DNA of 64,000 bases from assembly GCA_002709045.1 (NCBI GenBank), contig PAPJ01000026.1, forward strand, positions 1 through 64,000. The letters are read 5' to 3'. Below are positions 8,019 to 17,588 of this stretch, in pieces. The stretch comes from Planctomycetaceae bacterium (GTDB lineage: Bacteria > Planctomycetota > Planctomycetia > Pirellulales > Pirellulaceae). How positions within the stretch are numbered: the stretch's first letter is position 1; the number at the start of each line of letters is the position of its first letter. The position numbers and the translations under genes are program-made. The notes under the pieces are model-generated. The model did not search any database, was not told the origin of the DNA, and saw nothing but the letters and a program-made list of their open reading frames with translations.

Positions 8019-11000
8019 CTAATCGATATAACTGAATTCGTTGCTGGAAAGTAATACATGGCATAAATCGGTTAATGCCTGAGTAAGCACCGTGATGTTT
8101 ACGGAAATGCCATCTTCCGGTGGTCCATGGAATCCCTGTACACTATCCCAGGTTTTGGTAATGCTGTTGTCTTTCTGAAGTTGATGAATTTGCCACTGCC
8201 AGTCGAAATTATCTGACCGCAACGTTGCATTTTTATCGTTGACCAATAAGATCTGTTCACCTTCTTCAATCTCCAGTGGCTCTAAATCAAGGTCCTCTCG
8301 CCCGTGAGCAACCACCCAGCGTGCGAGTTGACCTTTGCGATTGCTGATGACCGTGATGCGTACTCCGTCACCGGCAGGGGAAGCATGATTGACCATTCCG
8401 CTGATCTTGATTTTTTGAGCTGAGCGTGAGGACCAGCGTAAGATGACTCCCATGTCTCCGCCTGGATGGCCGCTGGTCGCATTGAGGCCTTCCCACATAC
8501 TACCCATATATGGGTAGCCCGGCCCTAATTGCCACTGTCCTTTTTCAAAATGAGCGAAAGGTTTGAACTCGGTTTTTGCCGGAAACTGCTCGTTGACATT
8601 ACCGGTTCCGTATGACCAGGCTGCGGCTGAACCGAATCTTGCCGCATAGCTGTCGATTTGGCCGGCAAGGAATTCGCTTAGCAATTCCTCTTCTTCCACG
8701 TGTGGTTCACGACCATAGGCGCGGATAAATGCCCGCGCTATTAGGTCCTGTCGACCCTCTTTAAGAATCTGCGCTGCAAATGCTTCGGCTGAAAGGTTTG
8801 CCACATCACTATTCATTAGTGAGAGTGCCTGTAGCGGTACGGTTGACTGGCTTCGGCGAATGCAGTTGGTTTCAATATCCGGCTGGTCAAACAGTTGTAG
8901 GATGGAAACCGGAGCCGACCGTTTGTTTCTTACATAGATACTGCGACGTTGAGGCAGGGCTCCGGATCCGACGACGACTTCACCGCTGGAAAGGGTCTGG
9001 ATACCAACCGGAAATCCATACATATCTGAATCTAATGCGCCGGCAATGAAAAGTAATGTGTCGCGTAAAGCTTCTGCCTCCAGCCGTTTAAAATTCTGCC
9101 TCCACAGTAACCTGTTTTGAGGATCCAACTGTTGCCCCTGACTTGCCAGTCGTGAATCCCTGCTGGATGACTGTCGATAGGCCTGAGAGGTTAGGATTAA
9201 TTTGTGGATATGTTTGAGACTCCACTCCGAATCTTCCAGTTCGACAGAGAGCCAGTCCAGTAGCGGTTTATGAATCGGGTCTTCACCTGCCCAGCCGAAA
9301 TCCTCAAGGGTGGAAACAATGCCTTCACCGAAATGGTGAAACCATAGTCGGTTAACGATCACACGGGATGTTAATGGATGTCGCGACTGAGTAAGCCATT
9401 GGGCAAACTGCGTTCGACGTCCCGAGGTATGTTTAGAAGCGGATTCTTTGTCCCATTGAAAGGACGTGTTTGTTTGCAACATCTGAGGAACGCCCGGATT
9501 AACCACCTGTCCCGGAGTTTGAGCATCACCGCGTAATAGTAGGGGAGTATAGGGGTTGGCATCCACATCATAGGCTGCATAAGTGCTGTCGTAGACGTGA
9601 CGCGTCCGGTTTAGCCGGGCGATTTCAGCGTTTGTACTCTCCACAAGCTGCTTGAAGTCAGTAAGTGAGGCGGCCATTTCGGCTTGAAGTTTGTCTGCCG
9701 GAGGTGTTAAGTAAGCAGCATATTTCGAAACCAGATATTGTTGGATTTCCGTTCGGTTAGCCTCGGCCGTCGCAAATGCATTGCTGACGTCTGCACGTAA
9801 CTGTGTATCAATGCCTTCGATGCGAGTGTCAAACAATTCCTGCTTTCTTGATTCAGTCTCGACCGCCAGTTTGTCGTTCAGGACTTTGATCTCAGTGTCG
9901 AGTTCCGCGTCACGAGCAGCCTTGGCGTCGACCTGTGTTTTGCTGGCAAGCATCAGTGTTCGGCTGGCAAATGGCACCCATTGGTCAGGACTGTACACGG
10001 TCATCAGAATGGACTGCAGTTGGTAGTACTCCTTCTGACTTAAAGGATCGAATTTGTGATTATGACATTTGGCACATTGAAGAGTAAGACCCATTAGGCT
10101 TGAGGTCACAATAGAAACCTGAGCATCGATCGTTGGATAGTAGTAAAACCCATTTACGTTTTTGATGGTGTTGAAGTCGGGACGGCTTGAGTCCGGCCCG
10201 GTTCTCAAGAAACCAGTGGCATCCAATGCTTCGATGGTTTCTGCCGAAAGCCGATCAGCATTATGATATTCGTCGTAATAGGCTGAAATCTCGTCACCTG
10301 CTAGTTGTTGCCGGATGAATTGGTCATAGGGCTTGTCCGCATTAAGTGCCCGAATTACATAATCGCGGTAACGCCAGATTAGCTGCCGATCCTGATCGGC
10401 GGATAGCACACCCGCGGAATCACTGTAGCCGGCAATGTCCAGCCAGTGTCGTCCCCAACGTTCACCATATCTGGGATTTGACAGGAATTGCTCGACCAGC
10501 TGTTCGTAGGCATCCGGGCGATCATCATTAACGAATTGTTCAACCTGTTCGGCCGTTGGCGGAAGACCGTGAAGGTCAAAGGAAAGTCTGCGGATCAGTG
10601 TGGTTCGGCTCGCCGCAGGCGAATAAGACAATCCTTGGGATTCCAGTTTTGAAAGCAGGAAGTAGTCGATTGCATTTTCAGCCAGGTTGGTGGCAGTGAT
10701 GGCGGGAAGAGAAACGCGCTTGGGTGGAAAGAATGACCAGTAATCCAGGGAAAATTCGTCATACTGCCCTTCTGAGTTCTTAGAAGCCAATACCTGATTG
10801 TCATTAGCAACCGCACCGTCATTGATCCATGTTCGGATTAACCCAATTTCATGTTTGGTCAGCCTTGTACCTTGCAGAGGCATTTTGCCGGAACTAATAA
10901 CGGCAAATAGCAGACTGCTCTCGGCAGCAGAAACTCGAATCGCCGGCCCGCTTTTTCCTCCCAGAACAATAGAGCCTTTTCGGCTGAGATCCAAACCGCC

Positions 11001-11156
11001 CTTAGCATTGGTGCCTTGGTGACAGGATAAACAGCGAGCCTGAAATATTGGCAGAATGTCTGTTTCAAATACTAATGGACCAGCTTGCGGAGTTTCTTCC
11101 GAAAGACAGACATCCAAGGCCAAAAAAGTGATAGCGACGATCAAGATTCGATTCAT
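8019..11156 (-). CDS. PSD1 / planctomycete cytochrome C protein (PSCyt1-DUF1549-DUF1553)
   Basis: This 1045-residue protein carries a Sec signal, then a haem-binding CLSCH (residues 42-46) in a PSCyt1-like domain. The DUF1549 domain lies at about residues 150-400, with DLHGLPPT and a second CAKCH in the CAKCHNHKFDP motif. A coiled, charged linker follows, then DUF1553 (about 565-830) with HPLTSRVIVNRLWFHHFG and LDWLSVELEDSEWSLKHIH. A stretch at about 865-1000 between DUF1553 and the last helix looks like an extra beta-rich domain. The two CxxCH sites indicate c-type haem attachment in the periplasm and an electron-transfer function, which is inference. It is first in the minus-strand run towards base 1, and its start faces the plus-strand gene at 11277 across a 120-bp divergent region. 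Confidence 0.93.
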   Translation of the reverse strand: MNRILIVAITFLALDVCLSEETPQAGPLVFETDILPIFQARCLSCHQGTNAKGGLDLSRKGSIVLGGKSGPAIRVSAAESSLLFAVISSGKMPLQGTRLTKHEIGLIRTWINDGAVANDNQVLASKNSEGQYDEFSLDYWSFFPPKRVSLPAITATNLAENAIDYFLLSKLESQGLSYSPAASRTTLIRRLSFDLHGLPPTAEQVEQFVNDDRPDAYEQLVEQFLSNPRYGERWGRHWLDIAGYSDSAGVLSADQDRQLIWRYRDYVIRALNADKPYDQFIRQQLAGDEISAYYDEYHNADRLSAETIEALDATGFLRTGPDSSRPDFNTIKNVNGFYYYPTIDAQVSIVTSSLMGLTLQCAKCHNHKFDPLSQKEYYQLQSILMTVYSPDQWVPFASRTLMLASKTQVDAKAARDAELDTEIKVLNDKLAVETESRKQELFDTRIEGIDTQLRADVSNAFATAEANRTEIQQYLVSKYAAYLTPPADKLQAEMAASLTDFKQLVESTNAEIARLNRTRHVYDSTYAAYDVDANPYTPLLLRGDAQTPGQVVNPGVPQMLQTNTSFQWDKESASKHTSGRRTQFAQWLTQSRHPLTSRVIVNRLWFHHFGEGIVSTLEDFGWAGEDPIHKPLLDWLSVELEDSEWSLKHIHKLILTSQAYRQSSSRDSRLASQGQQLDPQNRLLWRQNFKRLEAEALRDTLLFIAGALDSDMYGFPVGIQTLSSGEVVVGSGALPQRRSIYVRNKRSAPVSILQLFDQPDIETNCIRRSQSTVPLQALSLMNSDVANLSAEAFAAQILKEGRQDLIARAFIRAYGREPHVEEEELLSEFLAGQIDSYAARFGSAAAWSYGTGNVNEQFPAKTEFKPFAHFEKGQWQLGPGYPYMGSMWEGLNATSGHPGGDMGVILRWSSRSAQKIKISGMVNHASPAGDGVRITVISNRKGQLARWVVAHGREDLDLEPLEIEEGEQILLVNDKNATLRSDNFDWQWQIHQLQKDNSITKTWDSVQGFHGPPEDGISVNITVLTQALTDLCHVLLSSNEFSYID

Positions 11157-11276
11157 TCATTAATTTTAACAACCATGCGGAGAACCTGCGAAATAAATAT
11201 CCACAGGATTTCCGGTGCTCGAGCTAAAACTCGCTAAAATGAAAGATTGTTCAAGCAAAATAAGTGGAGATCGGTT

Positions 11277-12296
11277 GTGTCAAACTCATCTAAACGGGCA
11301 TTGTTATTAGTAATGATTGCTTCAACATGTATTGGTGCAAGTACGCTAAAGCCATCAGCTGAACAAGCATATGAAACGATTGTCTCAAAATTAGGAGTGC
11401 GGGAAACAGGGAATTTGATGTTTGCCCGCTATAGTCTGGAGAACCTCAAACTTCTGGAAGCATTTCTTGAGCAATATGAATCAGGAGTGGAGCACGAAAA
11501 GGTACTTTACTTGCGGGCACATACTATTTGGAGCATGCATCGCTACGATAAAGCCTCAGCCGCATATGCAAAATATATAAAAAATTATCCTGAGGGTCGT
11601 TTCACAAGAATTTCCCGCCTTCGCGAAGGTGCTGCCTATTTGTTTAGTGGACAGGCAGATAAAGCATTACCATTGCTACGGGCTTTGGAACGCGATTATC
11701 CCGATCGCCCTGAAATGTATGGTCGGGAACTGGCTTATGCTTATTCACGTACAGGCAAGCAGGAGCAGGCGTTGTTTTTTATGAAGTTCGTTGAAGTGAA
11801 CATGCAGAATTCAGGTAAACAAAGATTATTGCCGCGTCTGCAAAGTCACTTCAATATTATTCGCATGGTTGATAAGCCATTGCGACCGTTCGAGGTTAAA
11901 GATCATCTTTCCGGCCGATTAATCAGTAATGAGACTTTAAAAGGGAAAGTCGTATTCCTGGATTTTTGGGCCACCTGGTGTGCTCCGTGCTTGGCTGAAT
12001 TACCATACCTGCAAAAAGCTAATACTCAACTTGGCAATGATGACTTTGCAATTCTATCTATCGGCCTTGATGAGGATAAGGATGCTTACGAGCGAATGAT
12101 TAAATCCAGAAACATGACTTGGCAACACTTTTTTGACGGTAAAAAATGGGATAATCAGCTTGCCGGCGTGTTTGACATTCACAGTATTCCTGCAAACCTG
12201 CTAGTTGATAAAGAAGGTATTGTTCGATCGGTCAATTTGCGGGGACAGGCTGTGTTGGATGAAGCCAAAGCCTTGCTTAAACGTCGGGTCAAATAA
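11277..12296 (+). CDS. TlpA-like thiol-disulfide oxidoreductase with TPR-like N-terminal region
   Basis: I place the start at GTG 11277 because GGAG at 11266-11269 lies 7 bases before it and the first residues then form a good signal peptide (MSNSSKRALLLVMIASTCIG). A TTG at 11247 would add ten unlikely residues. The 339-residue protein has helical repeats at about residues 25-190 resembling tetratricopeptide units (for example EKVLYLRAHTIWSMHRYDKA). A TlpA/ResA-type thioredoxin domain follows, with FWATWCAPCLAELPYL (catalytic Cys235 and Cys238) and the cis-proline segment HSIPANLLVD. It should act in the periplasm as a thiol reductant, for example in haem-protein maturation. The next gene on the same strand is the UGA-interrupted thioredoxin-like gene, so a redox partnership is plausible. 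Confidence 0.9.
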   Translation: MSNSSKRALLLVMIASTCIGASTLKPSAEQAYETIVSKLGVRETGNLMFARYSLENLKLLEAFLEQYESGVEHEKVLYLRAHTIWSMHRYDKASAAYAKYIKNYPEGRFTRISRLREGAAYLFSGQADKALPLLRALERDYPDRPEMYGRELAYAYSRTGKQEQALFFMKFVEVNMQNSGKQRLLPRLQSHFNIIRMVDKPLRPFEVKDHLSGRLISNETLKGKVVFLDFWATWCAPCLAELPYLQKANTQLGNDDFAILSIGLDEDKDAYERMIKSRNMTWQHFFDGKKWDNQLAGVFDIHSIPANLLVDKEGIVRSVNLRGQAVLDEAKALLKRRVK

Positions 12297-12371
12297 CGCG
12301 AAACTAATTACGTTAGATTCGGTTTAATGAAACATGGGGCCTTTGAATTGCTTTATCGGAGTTATCAACGC

Positions 12372-13370
12372 ATGAGATTCGGAATGTTTCCTGTTTTCCT
12401 TTTCCTGCTATTTATTGGAACGAGTCAACTCCAGGCGGAAGAAAATCCAGCCGAGCGGATTGGCTGGCATGCGAATCTGGAAAAGGGACTTGCATTGGCA
12501 AAACAAACCAACCGCCCTGTCTTCTTAGTTTCTGGGGCACCGGCATGCCTTGGCGTTCCTGGTATTTGGTGACCAGGATTTACTGGTTCAACCAGTCGGT
12601 TCCTGGTTCAGGAGCCCGTAGTGAAAGCATCTCGTGATTGGGTATGTATTCGGTTGCTTACTTATGAAAATGAGAGCGAATACAAGTATATGGAGCGATT
12701 ACTTGGAGTGACCGATGGAACATTGCCAAATACGGTATTTTGTCTGTTATCACCCGACGGCAAGACTAAACTGACTCGACCTACTCGCGGACCGAGTATA
12801 TTTCGTACACCGGAAAACATGGCAATCCAGATGAAACGAATGGCCTCGCGTTATCAAACGGTTGTCCCCGATTCATTTGTTGCGCCGGTACCTCTTGTTG
12901 ACCGAGTGGATTTGACAATGAATGTCGCGGCCAGTGATAATCGCCCGATGGTTGTTTTTTATCATCCTTCGCCGCCAGATCTGCAGATATTAGTGGAATC
13001 GGCCAGACCGGTTGTCTGGGATTCCAGATTGACAGGACAATTTATGTACGCGGCTACATCCAGCAAAGAAGATCTTAAGGCAATGGTTAATGCATCCGGC
13101 AAAGCTGGCGTTTATATTGTCGAACCTGACGAATATGGCGTTTCGGGAAAAATCGTACGTCATCTCGCGCCGGACAACGTGAAGGAAAGCCTGAAACGTG
13201 AATTGTCACAAGCACTCGCCAATTTCCAGCCTTTTCAAAAGAATCATCAACAGCATATTCGAGACGGGTATTTGTTTGGTATTGAATGGGAAACCTTAAT
13301 CCCCGAATCGGATCCTATGTCCGTACAAGCCAAACAACGCTTCAAAGCTCGATTTGACAGCAGGCCATAA
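12372..13370 (+). CDS. Exported thioredoxin-like protein interrupted by one in-frame TGA (possible selenoprotein or broken gene)
   Basis: The reading frame from ATG 12372 (GGAG at 12358-12361, 10 bases upstream) encodes a signal peptide ending near QLQA and then EKGLALAKQTNRPVFLVSG, the usual start of a planctomycete thioredoxin-like domain. Codon 67 (12570-12572) is TGA. The same frame continues without another stop to 13370, including RFLVQEPVVKASRDWVCIRL, for 332 residues in all. The residues around TGA are GIW-TGA-PGF. The spacing TGA-Pro-x7-Arg-Phe matches the U-P-x7-R-F of the gene at 22406-23542, but the partner cysteine is Phe here. A strong hairpin starts at the base after TGA. Alternatives are a nonsense or frameshift mutation, or reinitiation at GTG 12621 (CAGGAG just upstream). 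The C-terminal part has no further recognised domain. Confidence 0.55.
12573..12606 (+). promoter_or_regulatory. SECIS-like hairpin directly after the in-frame TGA of the 12372 gene
   Basis: The lower stem pairs CCAGGA (12573-12578) with TCCTGG (12601-12606). An internal loop of TTT against CGGT separates it from an upper stem pairing ACTGGT (12582-12587) with ACCAGT (12591-12596), closed by TCA. All 12 base pairs are Watson-Crick. Position immediately after UGA matches E. coli-type SECIS elements. The three-base loop has no G unless the top pairs open to give a GUUCAAC loop, which weakens the assignment. Confidence 0.4.
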
Positions 13371-13374
13371 GCTC

Positions 13375-14229
13375 ATGAGTAAATTAATTCCGGGTTTGTT
13401 AGTGATAGTGGTCTTTTGTGCTGCACAGTTTAATGGACTGGATGCTCAGGAAGTCGTGACCGGAAAGCGGTCCGCGCAACCGCGACAGGAGCCTGTTATT
13501 GTGGCTCATCGCGGTTTGATACTGGACGCTCCGGAAAATACACTTGCCAGTTTTAAAGCCTGTCTGGAACTCGGGATTGGTTTTGAATTGGATGTGCAGA
13601 GAACTTCAGACGGCCATTTAATGTGCCTGCATGACACTACAATAGACCGTACGACGAATGGCACAGGTACCCTTGCCAGAATGACTCGTTATCAAACAGT
13701 TGGTCTTGATGCGGGAAGTTGGTTTTCGCAGCGTTTTAAGAAACAAAGAATCCCCGGGATTGATCAGGTATTTGGATTGATTGCATCGTATCCCGTATCA
13801 TCTGCAATTTATGCGGTCGATATTAAGTTAGATGATCAGCAGGTTGAAAAAGATCTGGTTACTCTGGCTCAGGAGTATAAGATCCTCGACCGCCTTTTGT
13901 TTATTGGAAATACAATTCAGGACGAACAGATTAGGAAACGCCTTTTTGCAGCTGAGCGATCAGTTCAGATGGCCGCCGTAGCTCATGATGCTAAAGAACT
14001 GGAAGTCTCACTAGCAAATCCATTGACAACATGGGTTTACCTGCGTTACCTGCCAACAGCTGCAGAGATTGCTAAAGTACATGCTAAAGGTAAGCGGATT
14101 TTCATTGCCGGGGCAACTGTCTCGGGACATCAGTCTGATAACTGGGCGCACTGTATTAAATATGGAATCGATGCGATTCTGACAGACTATGCGATAGAAC
14201 TAGCCAGACAGATTAAACGATCCAAGTGA
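13375..14229 (+). CDS. Glycerophosphodiester phosphodiesterase (GDPD), exported
   Basis: Starting at ATG 13375, 4 bases after the previous stop, gives a 284-residue protein with a hydrophobic signal (MSKLIPGLLVIVVFCAAQ). An upstream ATG at 13354 would overlap the preceding gene and spoil the signal. GDPD signatures are AHRG, APENTLASFKA, FELDVQRTSDG and LHDTTIDRTTNGTG, which supply the catalytic histidines and the Glu/Asp metal ligands of the TIM-barrel family. The C-terminal ILTDYAIEL segment is also typical. It would hydrolyse glycerophosphodiesters to an alcohol and glycerol 3-phosphate in the periplasm. It closes a three-gene plus-strand group and converges with the DUF1552 gene, whose stop lies one base beyond its own. 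Confidence 0.92.
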   Translation: MSKLIPGLLVIVVFCAAQFNGLDAQEVVTGKRSAQPRQEPVIVAHRGLILDAPENTLASFKACLELGIGFELDVQRTSDGHLMCLHDTTIDRTTNGTGTLARMTRYQTVGLDAGSWFSQRFKKQRIPGIDQVFGLIASYPVSSAIYAVDIKLDDQQVEKDLVTLAQEYKILDRLLFIGNTIQDEQIRKRLFAAERSVQMAAVAHDAKELEVSLANPLTTWVYLRYLPTAAEIAKVHAKGKRIFIAGATVSGHQSDNWAHCIKYGIDAILTDYAIELARQIKRSK

Positions 14230-14230
14230 A

Positions 14231-15577
14231 CTAGGTAAGATCGGGTAACTCGTCGTCGGCTGTCCCGAAGCGATCAAGATCCATTCCCATGCGGTGTAGC
14301 ATGGATAGGTAGTATCGATTGAGATCGGTGTTTCTTGAGTAGTTTAAATAACGTCCGGTTCTCATGTTTAGATTAGAACCGCCGGCAAACAATACTGGCA
14401 GGTTATCTGCTGAGTGTTCATGCCCATCTCCGAGACTTGAACCGTAGACGATCATGGAGTTATCCAGTAGTGTTGCATCACCCTCTTTGATTTCGCTCAT
14501 CTGGTCCAGCAAGTAGGCAATCTGTCGGTGATGCCACTGTGTCACTGCATTGTACATGTTTCGCTTTTCTCTGACACTGGACCAACTCGTAAGTCCGTCG
14601 TCATCTTCAGTTTCGCCGGAGATATCCTGATAGTGAGACAACGCGTGCCAGGTTCCCTGAACTCCGTCAATAAAATTAAAGTAGCGGTTGCTTTGGCCGT
14701 GGTCCAGCATGAAAGTCGATACGCGAGTAGCATCTGCCCAGAAACCTAGAACGATCATATCAAGCATTAGTTTCATGTAATCGTCATGATTTTGAGGGAT
14801 GCCGGCGGCAGGACGTTTTAGTCGTTGATTGAGTAGTGTATTATCTTCGGCCCGGGCCGTTTGTTCCGATGAAAATTTCAAACGACGTTCAATGGCCTGA
14901 ATCGATGTCAGATACTGTTCTAGTTTGTCCCGGTCAACAGCACCTAGTTGCCGCTGTAACGATTTGGCATCCTCCAGTACCAGATCGAGCACACTGCTGT
15001 CCGGTGCAAACTGCTCCGTCGTTCGGAACATCTGATCGAAAACGATGCGCGGCTCTATTTCACGCGTGGCAGGAGTACGTCTGTCGATCCACGAAATAGT
15101 ATTACGCGGAAGACTTTTGGAGAAAAAACCTTCACCTCTTACCGAGAGTTGAAGCGAATCCAGAAGGGTGTCCTGACCAATATGTTTGGCGGCCAGTTGA
15201 TCCACTGAGATCCCGCCGGCACTTACATGACGTCCGGAATATTCCCCACCGGTCAACCATGTTGCTGTGCCTGCCATATGACCGTTACCACGTGGTGTCC
15301 AGATATTATGCGGGATAAGTAAGTGTTGTTTGTGCTTTTCCAGCGGTCCCATCCACTCATTTAATTCTTCAAGCGTGCCGTCTTCTTTCGTCTTAGCAGG
15401 CTTCCAACTTCCTTCTGCTACGCCGTTTGGAAAATAAAGAAAAGCCATCCGCGCCTGGGGCGTCCGCTCAACGGCTCGGCCGCTGGCATCAGACATGCAC
15501 TCAAGAAGTGGCAAAGCCAGTGAAACCCCCATCCCTTTTAAGGCTGAACGGCGTGATAGGTACCATGATTTATTCAT
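14231..15577 (-). CDS. DUF1552 (HXXSHH) protein, Tat-exported
   Basis: The 448-residue protein read from ATG 15577 starts with a twin-arginine signal (SRRSALKGMGVSLALPLLE); ATG 15589 would add four residues. DUF1552 (PF07586) features follow: FLYFPNGVAEGSWKP near the N-terminus, TWLTGGEY, DQLAAKHIG and the late VYGSSLGDGHEHSADNLPVLFAGG. The name-giving motif reads WHALSHY, so the last histidine of HXXSHH is Tyr here. The function is unknown; distant similarity to DUF1501/alkaline phosphatase-like proteins is suspected. It overlaps the 3' end of the upstream DUF1592-type gene by 8 bases (20 with the longer start), indicating translational coupling of the pair. Confidence 0.92.
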   Translation of the reverse strand: MNKSWYLSRRSALKGMGVSLALPLLECMSDASGRAVERTPQARMAFLYFPNGVAEGSWKPAKTKEDGTLEELNEWMGPLEKHKQHLLIPHNIWTPRGNGHMAGTATWLTGGEYSGRHVSAGGISVDQLAAKHIGQDTLLDSLQLSVRGEGFFSKSLPRNTISWIDRRTPATREIEPRIVFDQMFRTTEQFAPDSSVLDLVLEDAKSLQRQLGAVDRDKLEQYLTSIQAIERRLKFSSEQTARAEDNTLLNQRLKRPAAGIPQNHDDYMKLMLDMIVLGFWADATRVSTFMLDHGQSNRYFNFIDGVQGTWHALSHYQDISGETEDDDGLTSWSSVREKRNMYNAVTQWHHRQIAYLLDQMSEIKEGDATLLDNSMIVYGSSLGDGHEHSADNLPVLFAGGSNLNMRTGRYLNYSRNTDLNRYYLSMLHRMGMDLDRFGTADDELPDLT

Positions 15578-17453
15578 TGGTGACCTCACTTACCAACAGG
15601 GGGGCTAGTTTGTTTTTGAATGGATAGCTGTGAACAATTCCCTCGATCAGTGAATGTAAAGCATAGTCATTGTCCTGCATTTGTTGATAAATGGAATCGA
15701 TTGCCGGTTTATCATAGTACTCCAACTGCCGTCCTAAGGCATAGGATAACAGCTTGCGAGTAAGCTGTTTAACAAATTCCTCGTGGTAACTGCCAACGAT
15801 GGCTAACTTTAGGCCCGCCGGGCCTTCAAACCGCGTTCCGTCTGGCAGCGTTGCCTGAGTATCGATGGATTTACCGCGGGACCGGGTTTGATAACGTCCA
15901 AAGAAATCAAAGTTTTCAAGTGCAACCCCCAGCGGATCAATTTGGTCGTGACAGGAGGCACAACGTTGGTTTTCACGGTGCAACGCCAGCTTTTCAGATG
16001 TTGATAAGTCCCGACGCCTCTCGATACTAGCTTCAAATTCCGCAGCCCCCGGAGGAGGTGGAGGTGGTGGTGTACCAAGCACCGTTGTTAGTACCCAGTT
16101 GCCCCGTACGATCGGGCTTGTGCGCCCGGGGAATGAGGTAACGGCCAATAGACTCCCCTGCCCCAGCAAGCCTCCGCGGTGTGGTGATGTCAGGTTTATT
16201 TTTCTCATATTATCTCCGCGAACGTTTGGGATTCGGTAATGCCGGGCAAGTTCTTCATTGACGAAGGTATAGTCGGCCAGCAACAGTTCAGTCGCAGAAA
16301 CATTTTTGCGAAAAGCGTGGTTGAGGAGCATCGACGTTTCCTCACGCATCGCGGCCATAAGTGTGTCGGTACACCAGGGATTATCAATGGGATCCATGCG
16401 TATTCGTGTCCCCAGATGTTGGAAGCCAAGCCATTGCCCGCCAAATATGCTCCCCAGAGTGTCTGCCTTTGGGGATTTCAGCATGCGTTGTATTTGTTCA
16501 GTAATTACCCCTTTGTCGAACAGCATTCGCTCTTCTGCAAGCTGAAATAACTCGGCATCGGGCATGCTGGCCCAGAGGAAATATGAGAGTCGATTTGCCA
16601 GATCGTAGTGACCGATCTTATAGGCTTCGTCAGCAGTAGTTACTGCTTCGGACTTAAATAAGAACTGCGGCGAGATTAGGGCGGTGTCGATTAGCTTTTT
16701 ATACGCCATTTTGCGATCATTCGTCTTTTCGTAAGTGGCGACAAATAAATTCCGGTAGCGTTGCTTCTCCTGATCAGTTGCCGGTCGTCGAAAAACGCGT
16801 GAAAGAAAGTCCTCCAGAAATGACGTCAGAGCATGAGTGGGTTGGGGACCAATGCTTATAGATAGACGATTCTGCAGTGGTCCATTTTCATTACTAAGTA
16901 TTGTATTGCTTATTTCATCTGCAGCGTGGACAAACCGCTCAAATAAGCGAGGCTGAAGAAAAAGTGTATTGGCAGAATTGTCGAATCCACTCTTGCCACT
17001 CAGATCTGCCGGAAATTTAGAACTAGGACTTAACTCGGTACCGAACAGGTCTGAGACGGTATTGTCGTATTCGATATTAGACAGACGTCGCGCTGGTTCG
17101 TAACCAGGATCCCGAATCGTTGAGTAGTCAAAGTTATCAACGTTGTCAGTGAGCACCTTTAGTATGGCATCTCGCTCCTTTGAGTTGGGTTGTTCGGCAT
17201 CCTCAGGAGGCATCTCGCCCCCCTCAATTCGATCGATGACGATCCGCCACTGTTGCAGGTTACGCACCAGAGGTTTTTGTTGTAACAGTGTGACAACATC
17301 CAACTGACCCTGTGCCTCTTCGGAATTGTGGCAGTCGGCACAGTATTTTTCGAGGAGCGGCTCAATTTGTTGTGCCTTGGCATTTTGAGTGATGCTAATT
17401 AAATAAACGGCGAATATCCGAATCAGTGATCTCATAGCGTTCATCTTAATCAA
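15570..17453 (-). CDS. DUF1587-1595-1592-1588-1585 planctomycete cytochrome-domain protein
   Basis: The 627-residue protein has a short signal (RSLIRIFAVYLISITQNAKA) and an N-terminal haem site YCADCH near residue 35. Domains follow in the usual order: DUF1587 (RRLSNIEYDNTVSDLFG, about 115-180), DUF1595 (about 205-270), DUF1592 (YDLANRLSYFLWASMPDAELF, about 280-410) and DUF1588 (GGLLGQGSLLAVTSFPGRTSP). A proline run precedes CASCHDQIDPLG, the second haem site. DUF1585 ends the protein (RKLLSYALGRQLEYYDK). The length is standard for the family. Periplasmic c-type haem electron transfer is inferred from the CxxCH sites. It overlaps the DUF1552 gene downstream and faces the plus-strand homologue at 17589 across 135 bp. 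Confidence 0.94.
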   Translation of the reverse strand: MIKMNAMRSLIRIFAVYLISITQNAKAQQIEPLLEKYCADCHNSEEAQGQLDVVTLLQQKPLVRNLQQWRIVIDRIEGGEMPPEDAEQPNSKERDAILKVLTDNVDNFDYSTIRDPGYEPARRLSNIEYDNTVSDLFGTELSPSSKFPADLSGKSGFDNSANTLFLQPRLFERFVHAADEISNTILSNENGPLQNRLSISIGPQPTHALTSFLEDFLSRVFRRPATDQEKQRYRNLFVATYEKTNDRKMAYKKLIDTALISPQFLFKSEAVTTADEAYKIGHYDLANRLSYFLWASMPDAELFQLAEERMLFDKGVITEQIQRMLKSPKADTLGSIFGGQWLGFQHLGTRIRMDPIDNPWCTDTLMAAMREETSMLLNHAFRKNVSATELLLADYTFVNEELARHYRIPNVRGDNMRKINLTSPHRGGLLGQGSLLAVTSFPGRTSPIVRGNWVLTTVLGTPPPPPPPGAAEFEASIERRRDLSTSEKLALHRENQRCASCHDQIDPLGVALENFDFFGRYQTRSRGKSIDTQATLPDGTRFEGPAGLKLAIVGSYHEEFVKQLTRKLLSYALGRQLEYYDKPAIDSIYQQMQDNDYALHSLIEGIVHSYPFKNKLAPLLVSEVTNE

Positions 17454-17588
17454 CGTGGCTTTTAGCTTGCAGGGGAGGAATCATACAGGGAGGTCTATTA
17501 ACGGGTCAAAGAATGGTAATTTGGTACAATCAATACTGTTAACATCGGCTATGTTTTTATTGGTGGTTGAATTGGAACCGATCGAAGT

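Noticed and set aside
12480..12606. A frameshift as the only explanation for the 12372 gene
   Set aside because: Neither alternative frame across 12540-12620 restores a recognisable CxxC motif, and the frame on both sides is the same. A double indel remains possible but is not favoured over an in-frame TGA.
12621..13370. A separate gene starting at GTG 12621
   Set aside because: It is in the same frame as the upstream signal-peptide-bearing part and continues the same thioredoxin-like domain without its own N-terminal half. Reinitiation is possible but a single interrupted gene explains more.
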